Positions 31,959 through 40,852 of a stretch of DNA of 64,000 nt are shown here, piece by piece. The position numbers and the translations under genes are program-made. The notes below the pieces were generated by a model that was not told where the DNA came from, ran no database searches, and saw nothing but the letters and a program-made list of their open reading frames with translations. Source of the DNA: Planctomycetota bacterium (GTDB lineage Bacteria; Planctomycetota; Planctomycetia; Planctomycetales; Planctomycetaceae); the NCBI GenBank assembly GCA_014584345.1, contig JACTNB010000006.1, positions 62,001 through 126,000 on the forward strand. The letters run 5' to 3'. The first letter of the stretch is position 1. Each line of letters opens with the position of its first letter.

Positions 31959-34900
31959 ATGTTTTCCACACCCCGGTCCGTCATACCTCTTCCGGAATCA
32001 TTGCGACAGCAGTTGTTGTCGTACCGGCGACGTCTCTGGACGGTAAAAATGCTGGAGGCCGGCGCGGAGGCCGGCGCAGGGGTGCTGCTGGGCTTTCTGG
32101 CACTCTACACGCTCGAACGTTTCTTCGAGGCGTCCGTCCCGTTGCGCCTGCTGATTTTCTGCCTGGCTCTCCTGGCCTGCATGGTGATTCCGAAAACCCT
32201 GTATGTGTGGGGTTGGCGACGCAGGCGGCTGGAACAACTGGCGGAGATCCTGCAGCGAGAACGCCCCGCGCTGGGGGATCGTATCCGGGGCGCGATCGAA
32301 CTGGCCGAAAATCCCGTCGAACAGGCGCGTTCGCCGGCTCTCGTGGAGGCCGCCCTGCGGCAGGTGGCGGAATCCGTTCAATCCCGAGACTTGATGCATG
32401 CCATTCCAAATCCTGGACATCGTTCTCGCCTGGCCGTCGCCTTGGCGCTGGGTTGCCTCGCCCTGTTACTGGCTGGCATCAGTTCCGCGGCTGCGGGAAA
32501 TGCCTGGATCCGCTATCTGGTTCCCTGGGGCAGTACATCGCGATTCACCTTCACTGCGATGCAATCTCTCCCCGACCGCCTCGTGGTACCTCATGGGGAA
32601 ACATTTTCCCTCACCGCGGAACTGGCGGATCATTCCCAATGGAAACCACGGCAGGCAATCTGCCGGATAGCCGGACTTCCCCCGATCACAGCATTGCGCG
32701 ACGAGGCGAGTTATCAATTTGTACTGCCCGCGTTGATGGGCCCCATTGCAGTGGACCTTCAGGCCGGAGATTTTCGGAAAGACATAATGCTCGAGCCTGT
32801 GCCGCGTCCGGAACTGACCTCGGCCCGGGCAATCATCACCCTGCCCGCCTATCTGAAACGTTCCGCTCCTATCATCCAGGATGCCCGCGGCGGGCGAGTC
32901 TCCGCTTTGCGCGGTAGCCTGATGGAAGTTCAAGCATCTATCTCCCGCGACTTGACCCGCGCCAGGCTGAACGAGCAAGACATCCACTGGAACGGGAGCG
33001 AAATGATGTCGCCTCCCCTGGTTGTCGAGGAAACCCTGCCGATACTGTTCGACTGGCAGGATCTGCACGGCTTATCGGGACGCGATGCCTTTCGCCTCGA
33101 AGTGTCGGCGATAGCGGATGCTCCCCCCGTTTTGCATTGCGAGGGCCTCCCCCGCGAGCAGGTGCTGCTGGACCGGGAAGTCGTGAACTTTCGCGTTCAT
33201 TGTCACGATGACTACGGCGTAAAGCGTGTCGGTTATGAATGGAAATCCGCCTCGTCCTCGGCCGAGAGACCTGTTCACGGAGAACGGATCATTGGCATTG
33301 GCAGTCCCGAAACGGTACAGTTCGAACTGACGGCTACGTTTTCCGCAGTGACCGAGGGAATCGAACCCCAACCGACCGAACTCCGCGTGTTCGTGGAAGA
33401 CTATCTGCCCGAGCGGAACCGGGTCTACTCCTCTCCGACATTATTCTTCGTGCTGAACGACACCCAGCATGCCAATTGGATTGCCGCGGAACTGGGACGT
33501 TGGCAGCGACAGGCACTCGATGTTCACGATCGCGAATTGCAACTCCATGAAACCAACATGAACCTGCGGGCCTTGGATCCCGCAGAACGGTCTAGCCCGG
33601 AGACTCAACACCTGCTGGCACTGCAGGTTTCAGCGGAGCGTATGAACAGCCGAGAGCTGGAACGTCTGGTTGGCGACGGAGAAAAACTACTTCAACAGGC
33701 ACTGCGCAACCCGGAAATCGACGTGGACCTGCTGGAACAGTGGGCTGGGACGAACCAGTCCTTGAAGGATATCGCGGCCCGTCGGATGCCCGAAGTAGCC
33801 GACCTCTTGCACCAGGCTCTCCGCCTGTCCGAAGCGTCTGGCAATGCCGAGACTCCGCATAACAACAGCCAAACCGAAAACAATCGAAACCAGACAATCG
33901 CGAATTCGGCAAACGCGGAAGCCGCACGACAACCGTCCGTCCCCCCTGGATTTGCCGATTTGGAAGCAACTCGCAACGAAACAAGAGATTCCCCAGCCAA
34001 TACATCCTCCCGGGACAATTCGGCCGCTCCAGGGCTAACGCTGCCGACAACAATGCTGGCTGGTGATGCCCCCAAAACAGCCACGCAACCTCCCGTGAAT
34101 CAATCCCTGGAACAGGCCGTCGAGACACAGCAGGAACTGCTGCACGACTTCGATGCGGTCGTGCAGCAACTGCAGGAAGTCCTGTCTAATCTGGAAGGGA
34201 GTACGCTGGTAAAACGACTGAAGGCGGCTTCCAGGCAACAAGAACAACTGGCACGGAAACTCGGGAAACAGATGGAGTCCCTCTTTGGAGTGGAATCCGA
34301 CAGGAAACAGGCCTCCGCGGAGTCCCTGCGGGAGGTTGCCCGCATGGCTGCCCAGCAAAGCCAGGAGGTTTCGCGTATCGTGGATGACCTGGCTGCTTAT
34401 TACGATCGCAGTCGGTATCAACACTTGAAATTTGTGCTGGACGAAATGCAATCGCAGGAAGTGACCAGAAATCTACAGAAACTCGGCGAAGATCTGCACC
34501 GCGAACAGGGGTTGTCCATGGCGCAAGCGGAGTATTGGAGTGAAACCCTGGACCGCTGGGCTGAAAATCTGGTGGACGTGGCGCAAGGCGACGCCAGTTC
34601 CGATGGTCGAACCCAGGGGAGTCTCTCCCCCTCGATCGTGCTGGATGTCCTGTTGATTCTGGAGGAAGAAATGAATCTTCGCGAACGGACCCGGATGGTC
34701 GAACAGATTCGAGCCGACCAGAACACCAGTCAGTATGCCACGCAGGCAAGGCAACTGGCCGATGTGCAGCGTCTGATAAAACAACGCGTACAGGACGTGA
34801 CAAATCGCATCCTGGAACTGCCGGACGCTAAAGTGGACCTGGAAATTGAAGTGGAACTGCTGCGTGCCGTCGATACAGTGATGCACGAGACGGTGCTATT

Positions 34901-35210
34901 GCTCGACCAGCCCGAAACCGGTCCACCCACAATCGCCGCGCAAACGGAAGTGATTGAGTTGTTGCTGCAATCCCGGCGATTCACCCCGGGAGGCGGGGGA
35001 GGCGGAGGGGCCGTTCCGGGAGGGGGCGGGGGCGGAGAAACGAATGTTCCCGCCCTGTCGCTGATGGGACGTGGAGTGAACGAGCAAGAAGTGCGCGAGG
35101 ATCCAGGGACACCGCAGACAACTGGCGATGCAGGTCTACTACTGCCCGAGGAATTCAGATCCGGCTTAAATGAATACTTTCAAAAAATCGAACGGTGGCG
35201 GCAGGACTGA
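31959..35210 (+). CDS. DUF4175-like large membrane protein
   Basis: 1083 residues. Three membrane spans near 36-55, 62-84 and 157-177 are followed by an extracytoplasmic beta-rich part (about 200-500, LPDRLVVPHGETFSLTAELAD, and HCHDDYGVKRVGYEWKS) and a long charged helical region (about 500-1005) rich in Gln/Glu with heptads. Near the C-terminus a run of Gly (about 1010-1026) ends the helical part. The layout is that of the DUF4175 family found behind DUF58/vWA genes. Function unknown. Between 33820 and 34080 the sequence is rich in Asn/Thr/Ser and looks like a flexible linker. Confidence 0.8.
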   Translation: MFSTPRSVIPLPESLRQQLLSYRRRLWTVKMLEAGAEAGAGVLLGFLALYTLERFFEASVPLRLLIFCLALLACMVIPKTLYVWGWRRRRLEQLAEILQRERPALGDRIRGAIELAENPVEQARSPALVEAALRQVAESVQSRDLMHAIPNPGHRSRLAVALALGCLALLLAGISSAAAGNAWIRYLVPWGSTSRFTFTAMQSLPDRLVVPHGETFSLTAELADHSQWKPRQAICRIAGLPPITALRDEASYQFVLPALMGPIAVDLQAGDFRKDIMLEPVPRPELTSARAIITLPAYLKRSAPIIQDARGGRVSALRGSLMEVQASISRDLTRARLNEQDIHWNGSEMMSPPLVVEETLPILFDWQDLHGLSGRDAFRLEVSAIADAPPVLHCEGLPREQVLLDREVVNFRVHCHDDYGVKRVGYEWKSASSSAERPVHGERIIGIGSPETVQFELTATFSAVTEGIEPQPTELRVFVEDYLPERNRVYSSPTLFFVLNDTQHANWIAAELGRWQRQALDVHDRELQLHETNMNLRALDPAERSSPETQHLLALQVSAERMNSRELERLVGDGEKLLQQALRNPEIDVDLLEQWAGTNQSLKDIAARRMPEVADLLHQALRLSEASGNAETPHNNSQTENNRNQTIANSANAEAARQPSVPPGFADLEATRNETRDSPANTSSRDNSAAPGLTLPTTMLAGDAPKTATQPPVNQSLEQAVETQQELLHDFDAVVQQLQEVLSNLEGSTLVKRLKAASRQQEQLARKLGKQMESLFGVESDRKQASAESLREVARMAAQQSQEVSRIVDDLAAYYDRSRYQHLKFVLDEMQSQEVTRNLQKLGEDLHREQGLSMAQAEYWSETLDRWAENLVDVAQGDASSDGRTQGSLSPSIVLDVLLILEEEMNLRERTRMVEQIRADQNTSQYATQARQLADVQRLIKQRVQDVTNRILELPDAKVDLEIEVELLRAVDTVMHETVLLLDQPETGPPTIAAQTEVIELLLQSRRFTPGGGGGGGAVPGGGGGGETNVPALSLMGRGVNEQEVREDPGTPQTTGDAGLLLPEEFRSGLNEYFQKIERWRQD

Positions 35211-35219
35211 GGACAGCCG

Positions 35220-35813
35220 ATGCCGACAGAAATTCATTTGATACACAAGAAAATACAGACTTCCCTGGAAACGGACGGGTATTCGATGAACCCCACCATT
35301 AGTCCCCACCCTGCCGGAGTGCAGTTACCATCTCCTGCAATCCCGCGTGATTCCTTTCCGCGTTTGCCGACTCTCGGGAAGTGGAATGGACATGTGCTGT
35401 TGAGCATCCTGTTCTGGTGCGCCACGGCGGACGCGCTGGCGATACAGTTCAGCGGTATCCGTATGGACGAGCAACAGTTGGTATCGCTGGTGTTTGGAAA
35501 CCATGGCTCTCTGCCTGATGCACGCCAGGCGGCAGAGGTGCTGCTCGAGTCGCAGTTGGAACAAGTAAAGGCAGATTTCCCGCTAAACGCCCGCCAGCAG
35601 GAAATCCTGCTACTGGCAGGCGAGGGAGACATCCAGCGTTTCCTTCGCAAATGCCAACAGGTATTTCGCGAACATTTCAAGCCCGTGATGACACAGGAAG
35701 AATGGTTGAAAGGCTGGAAACATCTCCAGCCCCTGCGGGCCGAGTTCGCGCAGGGATTGCACAAGGAGGGTTCCCTGTTTGCCAAAACCCTGCAGACAAT
35801 ACGGGTGAAATGA
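35220..35813 (+). CDS. Hypothetical exported protein in the MoxR operon
   Basis: 197 residues; starts nine bases behind the DUF4175-like stop. A second in-frame ATG is at 35286. A hydrophobic segment HVLLSILFWCATADALA (about 58-74) after an unusually long polar and Pro-rich N-terminal part may be a signal peptide or a single anchor. The rest is charged and helical, with MTQEEWLKGW near 155. I do not recognise a family. Position inside the operon makes an envelope role likely; nothing more can be read. Confidence 0.65.
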   Translation: MPTEIHLIHKKIQTSLETDGYSMNPTISPHPAGVQLPSPAIPRDSFPRLPTLGKWNGHVLLSILFWCATADALAIQFSGIRMDEQQLVSLVFGNHGSLPDARQAAEVLLESQLEQVKADFPLNARQQEILLLAGEGDIQRFLRKCQQVFREHFKPVMTQEEWLKGWKHLQPLRAEFAQGLHKEGSLFAKTLQTIRVK

Positions 35814-35866
35814 ACAATCGAGCCGCGGACTACGGGTGTTCGTGAATTGTTGGAGAATTCAATACT

Positions 35867-36922
35867 ATGGCATGGTCAATATGGCGCGTCGGCATCCTGG
35901 GGGGAATCTTGACGACGCTGGCAGGTACTGCCTGCCACGCCCAGTCCCCGGAATTGCGGCGCGGTGATCCCCTCCCGCGGGAACTCCGCGAAATGTACGA
36001 GCGTGGACTCGAATATCTCGCGCGGATTCAATCCGAGGATGGAAGTTGGCCTGGCAGCCAGAAAGGACCAGGCCCCACCGGGCTGGCGGTGTTATGCCTG
36101 CTCGCCTCCGGGGAAGATCCCAACTTTGGACTGTACTCCGGCCACATTGCACGGGGCTTGCACAATCTGATTCTGCATCAGGACGCAACTACCGGGTATT
36201 TTGGTGGCAGCATGTATCACCACGGATTTGCCTTGCTGGCCCTGGCAGAAGCTTATGGCGCGGTCGATGATCGCCATCTCTGGACCACCATGGACGATCC
36301 ACTGCGTCGCCGCGAAATCGGACAGGCTCTCGAACTGGGAGTGCGCATGGCTTTGACCTCGCAAAATGAGAATTCTCACGGCGCCTGGCGCTACGGCCCG
36401 GGCAGCGACGATGCCGACACCTCCGCGGCTGGAGCCGTGCTGGTCGGATTGCTCGCGGCGCGGAATGCCGGCATTGAAGTCCCCGATGCGGCCATCGATC
36501 GGGCCATTGCGTATTATGTCGGCATGACGGCCACGTCCGGCCAGGTGGCCTACTCGGGGACACTGGGTGGCTTCGATGAATCGATGGCTCGCATTGCCAT
36601 TGCCACACTGGTTTATTCCATCGCCCGCCGCAAGGACCTGCCTCAATACCACCAGTCACTCAAATACCTGACGGACCGACTGTCCGGGGGGAGTTCCGGG
36701 CATGGAGGCGTGGAATACCAACGATACTATCAGGCACAGGCGCTATACCAGGGTGACTTCACGGCCTGGAAGAACTGGAATGCGGAACTGATTCGGCAAC
36801 TGCGATTGATTCAACAACCCGATGGCAGCTTTCAAGGTGCCTACGGCCCGGAAGTGACGACCAGCCTGTCGCTCCTATCCCTGGCCGTTAATTATCGCTT
36901 TCTCCCCATTTACGAACGTTGA
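35867..36922 (+). CDS. Terpene-cyclase/prenyltransferase-like alpha-barrel repeat protein, exported
   Basis: 351 residues with a signal peptide (about 1-25, ending HAQ). Repeats of the squalene cyclase/prenyltransferase alpha/alpha barrel type are visible: LARIQSEDGSWPG near 50, GPTGLAVLCLLAS, SAAGAVLVGLLAARNAGI, and RLIQQPDGSFQGAYG near the C-terminus (QW-like motifs). No DxDD catalytic motif of cyclases is seen, so it is probably a binding or scaffold protein of the kind common in planctomycetes. GGAG lies about eleven bases before the ATG. Lies between the MoxR operon core and the TlpA-type gene. Confidence 0.78.
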   Translation: MAWSIWRVGILGGILTTLAGTACHAQSPELRRGDPLPRELREMYERGLEYLARIQSEDGSWPGSQKGPGPTGLAVLCLLASGEDPNFGLYSGHIARGLHNLILHQDATTGYFGGSMYHHGFALLALAEAYGAVDDRHLWTTMDDPLRRREIGQALELGVRMALTSQNENSHGAWRYGPGSDDADTSAAGAVLVGLLAARNAGIEVPDAAIDRAIAYYVGMTATSGQVAYSGTLGGFDESMARIAIATLVYSIARRKDLPQYHQSLKYLTDRLSGGSSGHGGVEYQRYYQAQALYQGDFTAWKNWNAELIRQLRLIQQPDGSFQGAYGPEVTTSLSLLSLAVNYRFLPIYER

Positions 36923-36926
36923 ACCG

Positions 36927-39674
36927 ATGCGTCTACTCCGCTGCATCTGTCTGCTGGGCCTGATGGTCACTTCGCCGATCTGCACGGCGGGGGACTCGTC
37001 GCGTTCCGGGACGCTCACGCTCAGAGATGGGTCGACGTCCCGGGGAGAATTATGCGCGCATCACTCGCCGAGCAGCCTTCTCTGGCAATCGCCGGATTTC
37101 ACTCGGCCTTTCGAGTTTCATCTTACCGGGGTGGAGTCACTGTACTTTGCCGATAGCGATATCCTCCCGCCCAAACGCGGCGAATTCACGCTGGAACTAG
37201 GCAACGGGGATCTGTTACAAGGTGAATTAACGGATTGGGCCGACGGACTTATTCATCTGCGTTCGACAGCGCTGGGCCTATTGCGGATTCGCGAGCAATC
37301 CCTGCGCCGGTTCGTTCGAGCGGAGTCCCCCTCGGACTGGCTCTACACCGGTCCCGCCGGGCTTTCCCAGATGGAAATTCGAAGCGGCACATGGAGGGAA
37401 GACGGAGCGCGGCTGTGGACCGATCAACCCGGTTCCTGCCTGGCGGCTAACTTAACAATTCCCTCCAAGGCTTTGATCGACCTTGAACTGGAATGGCAAG
37501 GACAGCCGGATTTTGCCTTCAGTCTGACCTTCGATCCTGACAATGAGGAGGCACCGCGTCTCGGCTGTTCGATCGAAACCTGGGGAACCACCCTGGCTCT
37601 GGCAGGAGAACGGGAGCACTTCGCCCTCGTGGAACCGATCCTGAAACAGGTTCCGCGGATGTCGAGAGTGAGACTCCGAATTTTTCTCGACCAGACCACC
37701 CAAACGATCCGTGTCTTCCAGCCCGGGGGAGTCCAACTTGCGGAAATGCAACTCCCCACCACGCCACCACTCACGGAACCTCCTCCGCAGAATCCCCCCA
37801 AGCCCCCCCCGCAGGCCGAACCACTTGCCCCCCCCGCCGGCTTTCGCTTGGAGAACCATGGCCCGCGTTTGCGATTAAATTCCCTACGAATTGCCTCCTG
37901 GGATGGAGTACCGCCATCGATACCGGGCACGGTTCCGGGAAGAATTCTATCCCTCGATGGAACATCGTACGCAGGTCTGCCCCGGGGGTTCGACAAGGAA
38001 CGGCTGGCCTTGCAAGTTCTTATCCCCAATTCCGAGCAAGAGGAGCGGATCCCCCTGGAAACGCTGGCCCTGGCCGAATTCGCGGGAGAACGAGAGATTT
38101 CCCCGGGCAACATCACCGTCGTCCTCCGGGACCAATCGCGCCTCACCGGGGATCTACTGCGGGTCAATGACGAAGATCTCGAATTACGCAGCCCGGCGAT
38201 ACCCTCGGACATTCGCGTTCCCAGGGAGTCGATTCGTTCCATACTGCGCCAGACGTGGGACTCCAGCAGTCCCACTCCAACCGAATCGATTAGCCGGGGA
38301 CAACTGGAAATGGTGGGCACCCGGTTGAATGGTGAACTGATGCCCGGCGAGGCCAGCGACTCGGCCCATTGTCTGTCCTGGCGACCAGAGTATTGCGACC
38401 AGCCGATTCCTCTCAAGAGAACCTCCTCCGGGCGGATAGTCTTCCGCGATGTGGCCCCGTCTGTCGCTCACATCCCTCGCGATACTTCGCCGGCTTCCCC
38501 GAGTAACAACACCTGGTCTCCCGAAACACCACACGAAATCCACTTGATTACAGGTGACACCTCTTTCTGCAAGGTCGTGGATTGGGACGAACAGGGCATT
38601 CTGATGCAGACAGCCTCGGGAGCACGCAAACAGATTGCACATGATCGGATCCAGGCCGTCGTTCTCGCACCTGAAATCCCATTGCCCGTACTCAGCCCGG
38701 AAAAACAATTGCGCTTGCTGACTCTGCCTCGAAATCAACAGTTCGCTCCCCCCACGCATCTGTTGTGCGCCGTCACGGGAGACCTGCTTAGATGCCGGGT
38801 CATTTCGCTGCGGCAGGATTCCTTAAGCATCCAAGTCCATCAGCAGGAAATGGAAATTCCCGCGTCGCGCGTCTCGCATATTCTCTGGCTCCACCCCGAA
38901 CGACTGTCGCCCGAGGTTAAGGCCAGCCCGGAAGAACTCACGACCGTCGCGTCCGATTCCCCTGCCGTTCTCTCTACATCTGGCGGTCGCGGACAAATCA
39001 TTCTGACGGACGGAAATCGGATCACCTTGCAGATGCAACGATCCAGCGAAGAACGCATTCAGGGGGAACACGAATTGCGAGGGGAGCTTGAAGTTCCCCT
39101 CTCCGAGGTTGCCCAGATTCTGCTCGGTCGCGACATTGAGACGGCCAGTGCCGACCTGAATTACAACCAGTGGGTGCTCCGCAAGGCGGAGAATCCTCTG
39201 GTGATCGAGCAGGCCACGGGGACCCAGGTGGAGAGACAAGCGTCGGGCCTGGCCGGAAAGCCCGCTCCGGATTTTCAACTGGACTTGCTGCAAGGAGGGA
39301 CGTATCGACTGTCCGAGTCTCGCGGCAAGGTGATTGTCCTCGATTTCTGGGCAAGCTGGTGTGGGCCTTGCATGTTGTCGATGCCATCGCTGCAACACGC
39401 CATGGCGGAATTTAACGCGGATCGTGTGCAACTCGTTTCGGTGAATATCGAAGAACAGCCGGAACGGATCCAGCAGGCGCTGCAGCGACTGAAATGGGTC
39501 CAACCCGTGGTGTTGGATCGCGATGGAGCCGTTTCACGTCGATTTCAAATCGACGCCCTTCCGCAACTTGTCATTATCGATGACAGGGGAGTTGTCGTGC
39601 AACATGTGATCGGAGGAGGTCAACGGACCGCGGACGTCATGAGCACAACTGTTCGGCAACTGCTGCGGGAATGA
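36927..39674 (+). CDS. Exported repeat protein with C-terminal TlpA-type thioredoxin domain
   Basis: 915 residues, four bases behind the previous stop. Signal peptide about 1-22. At least six sequence-related segments of about 45 residues recur, each built as [L]-x-x-G-[DN]-x-[L]-x-[G]... and closing with IP..SV.RI-like text (starting near 27, 85, 390, 530, 620 and 695), around a jelly-roll/LamG-like region (about 145-330) and a Pro-rich linker (about 285-300). Residues 775-915 are a TlpA/AhpC-like thioredoxin with GKPAPDFQLDLLQGG and active site WCGPC (811-815), and cis-Pro in ALPQLVIID. Probably an extracytoplasmic thiol reductase tethered to a binding scaffold. Last gene of the operon. Confidence 0.82.
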   Translation: MRLLRCICLLGLMVTSPICTAGDSSRSGTLTLRDGSTSRGELCAHHSPSSLLWQSPDFTRPFEFHLTGVESLYFADSDILPPKRGEFTLELGNGDLLQGELTDWADGLIHLRSTALGLLRIREQSLRRFVRAESPSDWLYTGPAGLSQMEIRSGTWREDGARLWTDQPGSCLAANLTIPSKALIDLELEWQGQPDFAFSLTFDPDNEEAPRLGCSIETWGTTLALAGEREHFALVEPILKQVPRMSRVRLRIFLDQTTQTIRVFQPGGVQLAEMQLPTTPPLTEPPPQNPPKPPPQAEPLAPPAGFRLENHGPRLRLNSLRIASWDGVPPSIPGTVPGRILSLDGTSYAGLPRGFDKERLALQVLIPNSEQEERIPLETLALAEFAGEREISPGNITVVLRDQSRLTGDLLRVNDEDLELRSPAIPSDIRVPRESIRSILRQTWDSSSPTPTESISRGQLEMVGTRLNGELMPGEASDSAHCLSWRPEYCDQPIPLKRTSSGRIVFRDVAPSVAHIPRDTSPASPSNNTWSPETPHEIHLITGDTSFCKVVDWDEQGILMQTASGARKQIAHDRIQAVVLAPEIPLPVLSPEKQLRLLTLPRNQQFAPPTHLLCAVTGDLLRCRVISLRQDSLSIQVHQQEMEIPASRVSHILWLHPERLSPEVKASPEELTTVASDSPAVLSTSGGRGQIILTDGNRITLQMQRSSEERIQGEHELRGELEVPLSEVAQILLGRDIETASADLNYNQWVLRKAENPLVIEQATGTQVERQASGLAGKPAPDFQLDLLQGGTYRLSESRGKVIVLDFWASWCGPCMLSMPSLQHAMAEFNADRVQLVSVNIEEQPERIQQALQRLKWVQPVVLDRDGAVSRRFQIDALPQLVIIDDRGVVVQHVIGGGQRTADVMSTTVRQLLRE

Positions 39675-39675
39675 T

Positions 39676-39710
39676 GCGGCAACAGCGGGCTCATCTAATC
39701 TTTTTGCCGC
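39676..39710. terminator. Possible weak terminator between convergent genes
   Basis: GCGGCAA (39676-39682) and TTGCCGC (39704-39710) can pair around a 21-base loop, between the convergent TlpA-type and polyamine operons. The T-run precedes the right arm, so only the minus direction has partial terminator character. Low strength. Confidence 0.3.
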
Positions 39711-39733
39711 GCCACACGGTCCTGCATGCAGAT

Positions 39734-40846
39734 TCACACATCGGGCAATGCTCGCGCGGCATGCAGCGGAGGAGAATTTTCAAGCATGTCGGCCACATCC
39801 CGACGGGAACGGCGTTTCCAGATAAACCCATCCAATATGTAGTGGGTAATTTGAGGCACCGCCAGCAGCGGAACCAGCCACGGTTCCCAGCCATCCAACT
39901 CCATAAAGGAACCGAACAACCAGGGGCGTTCATGCCAAACCCCGGAGTCCCACAATAACTCCTCGGCATAAGCCAGTATCCAGCAGATACCCAGAAACCA
40001 GACCAGTTTGCCGGCAAGCGGCCTCTGCGAACAAGCGTTGCCTGGCCGGACCCAGCGAAACCAGAAAATCAGCACCAGATACGGAATGCCATGGATGATG
40101 ACATTCGTCACGGTGAAGGCATAATCCGAATTGCATGCAATGATACCGACATACCAGCAGACGGCTGTGGTGATGACAACCAGGTCCTTGCCCGGATTGA
40201 ATTCACGCCGCACCAATCCACGATAAACCGCATACACCACATAACTCGCCAGAACTCCCCAGTAGATCGGTTGCAGGATTGTTGCTGTCAGCATCGGCAG
40301 ATGCCCGAAATCACCTTCGATAAACCAGTGAAAGTTTCTCGGCAAGTGGGCATGCCAGTAAACCAGCGGATAAATCGTGGCCAGATAGATGGCAAGTGTA
40401 TCAAGCCAACGCCCAAACACGGCCCGTTCCCCTGCCTTGGCTCGATACAAGGCAACCCACCCGTACTGTTGCCGCACGAAGTGAAACACAGCCAGATAGG
40501 CCAGCGTACTCCAGAACAATAATGGCCCTTCGGAGTACAGTGCCGTGCCAATCACAAAGCCCAGTAGTGGCGCGAGGGTGTACAGCCAGGGATGACGTCG
40601 CAGTTCCTCGCGGTCGAAATACACGCGAAACCCGGTGGCATAAACATGTGCCACGTCGATCAGTAGAATGGTTACCAACCAGATCCATTCTGGAGATTCC
40701 GCTGCCAGCCAGCCGTTGCGATGCCCAATCAACAACAGCCCCAAGGCCAGCAGCGCGCTCCCCAGGAAAGTACAGACATCCACCACGGGAGAAAATAGCC
40801 AGGCGGGCCCTGTCGGTTCCGATTCAATCACTGAGACGGCGTTCAT
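39734..40846 (-). CDS. Polytopic membrane protein, last gene of the polyamine-type operon
   Basis: 370 residues with about eight to nine hydrophobic spans (for example near 26-42, 55-70, 88-104, 150-165, 205-222, 235-250 and 290-305). His and aromatic residues are frequent at span ends (IIHGIPYLVLIFWFRW, QITHYILDGFIWKR), reminiscent of membrane desaturase or oxidase families, but no classic His-box series is clear. It starts six bases after the FAD oxidase stop, so it belongs to the operon. I do not recognise the family with certainty. Could modify a lipid or transport the product. Confidence 0.7.
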   Translation of the reverse strand: MNAVSVIESEPTGPAWLFSPVVDVCTFLGSALLALGLLLIGHRNGWLAAESPEWIWLVTILLIDVAHVYATGFRVYFDREELRRHPWLYTLAPLLGFVIGTALYSEGPLLFWSTLAYLAVFHFVRQQYGWVALYRAKAGERAVFGRWLDTLAIYLATIYPLVYWHAHLPRNFHWFIEGDFGHLPMLTATILQPIYWGVLASYVVYAVYRGLVRREFNPGKDLVVITTAVCWYVGIIACNSDYAFTVTNVIIHGIPYLVLIFWFRWVRPGNACSQRPLAGKLVWFLGICWILAYAEELLWDSGVWHERPWLFGSFMELDGWEPWLVPLLAVPQITHYILDGFIWKRRSRRDVADMLENSPPLHAARALPDV

Positions 40847-40852
40847 ATCACA

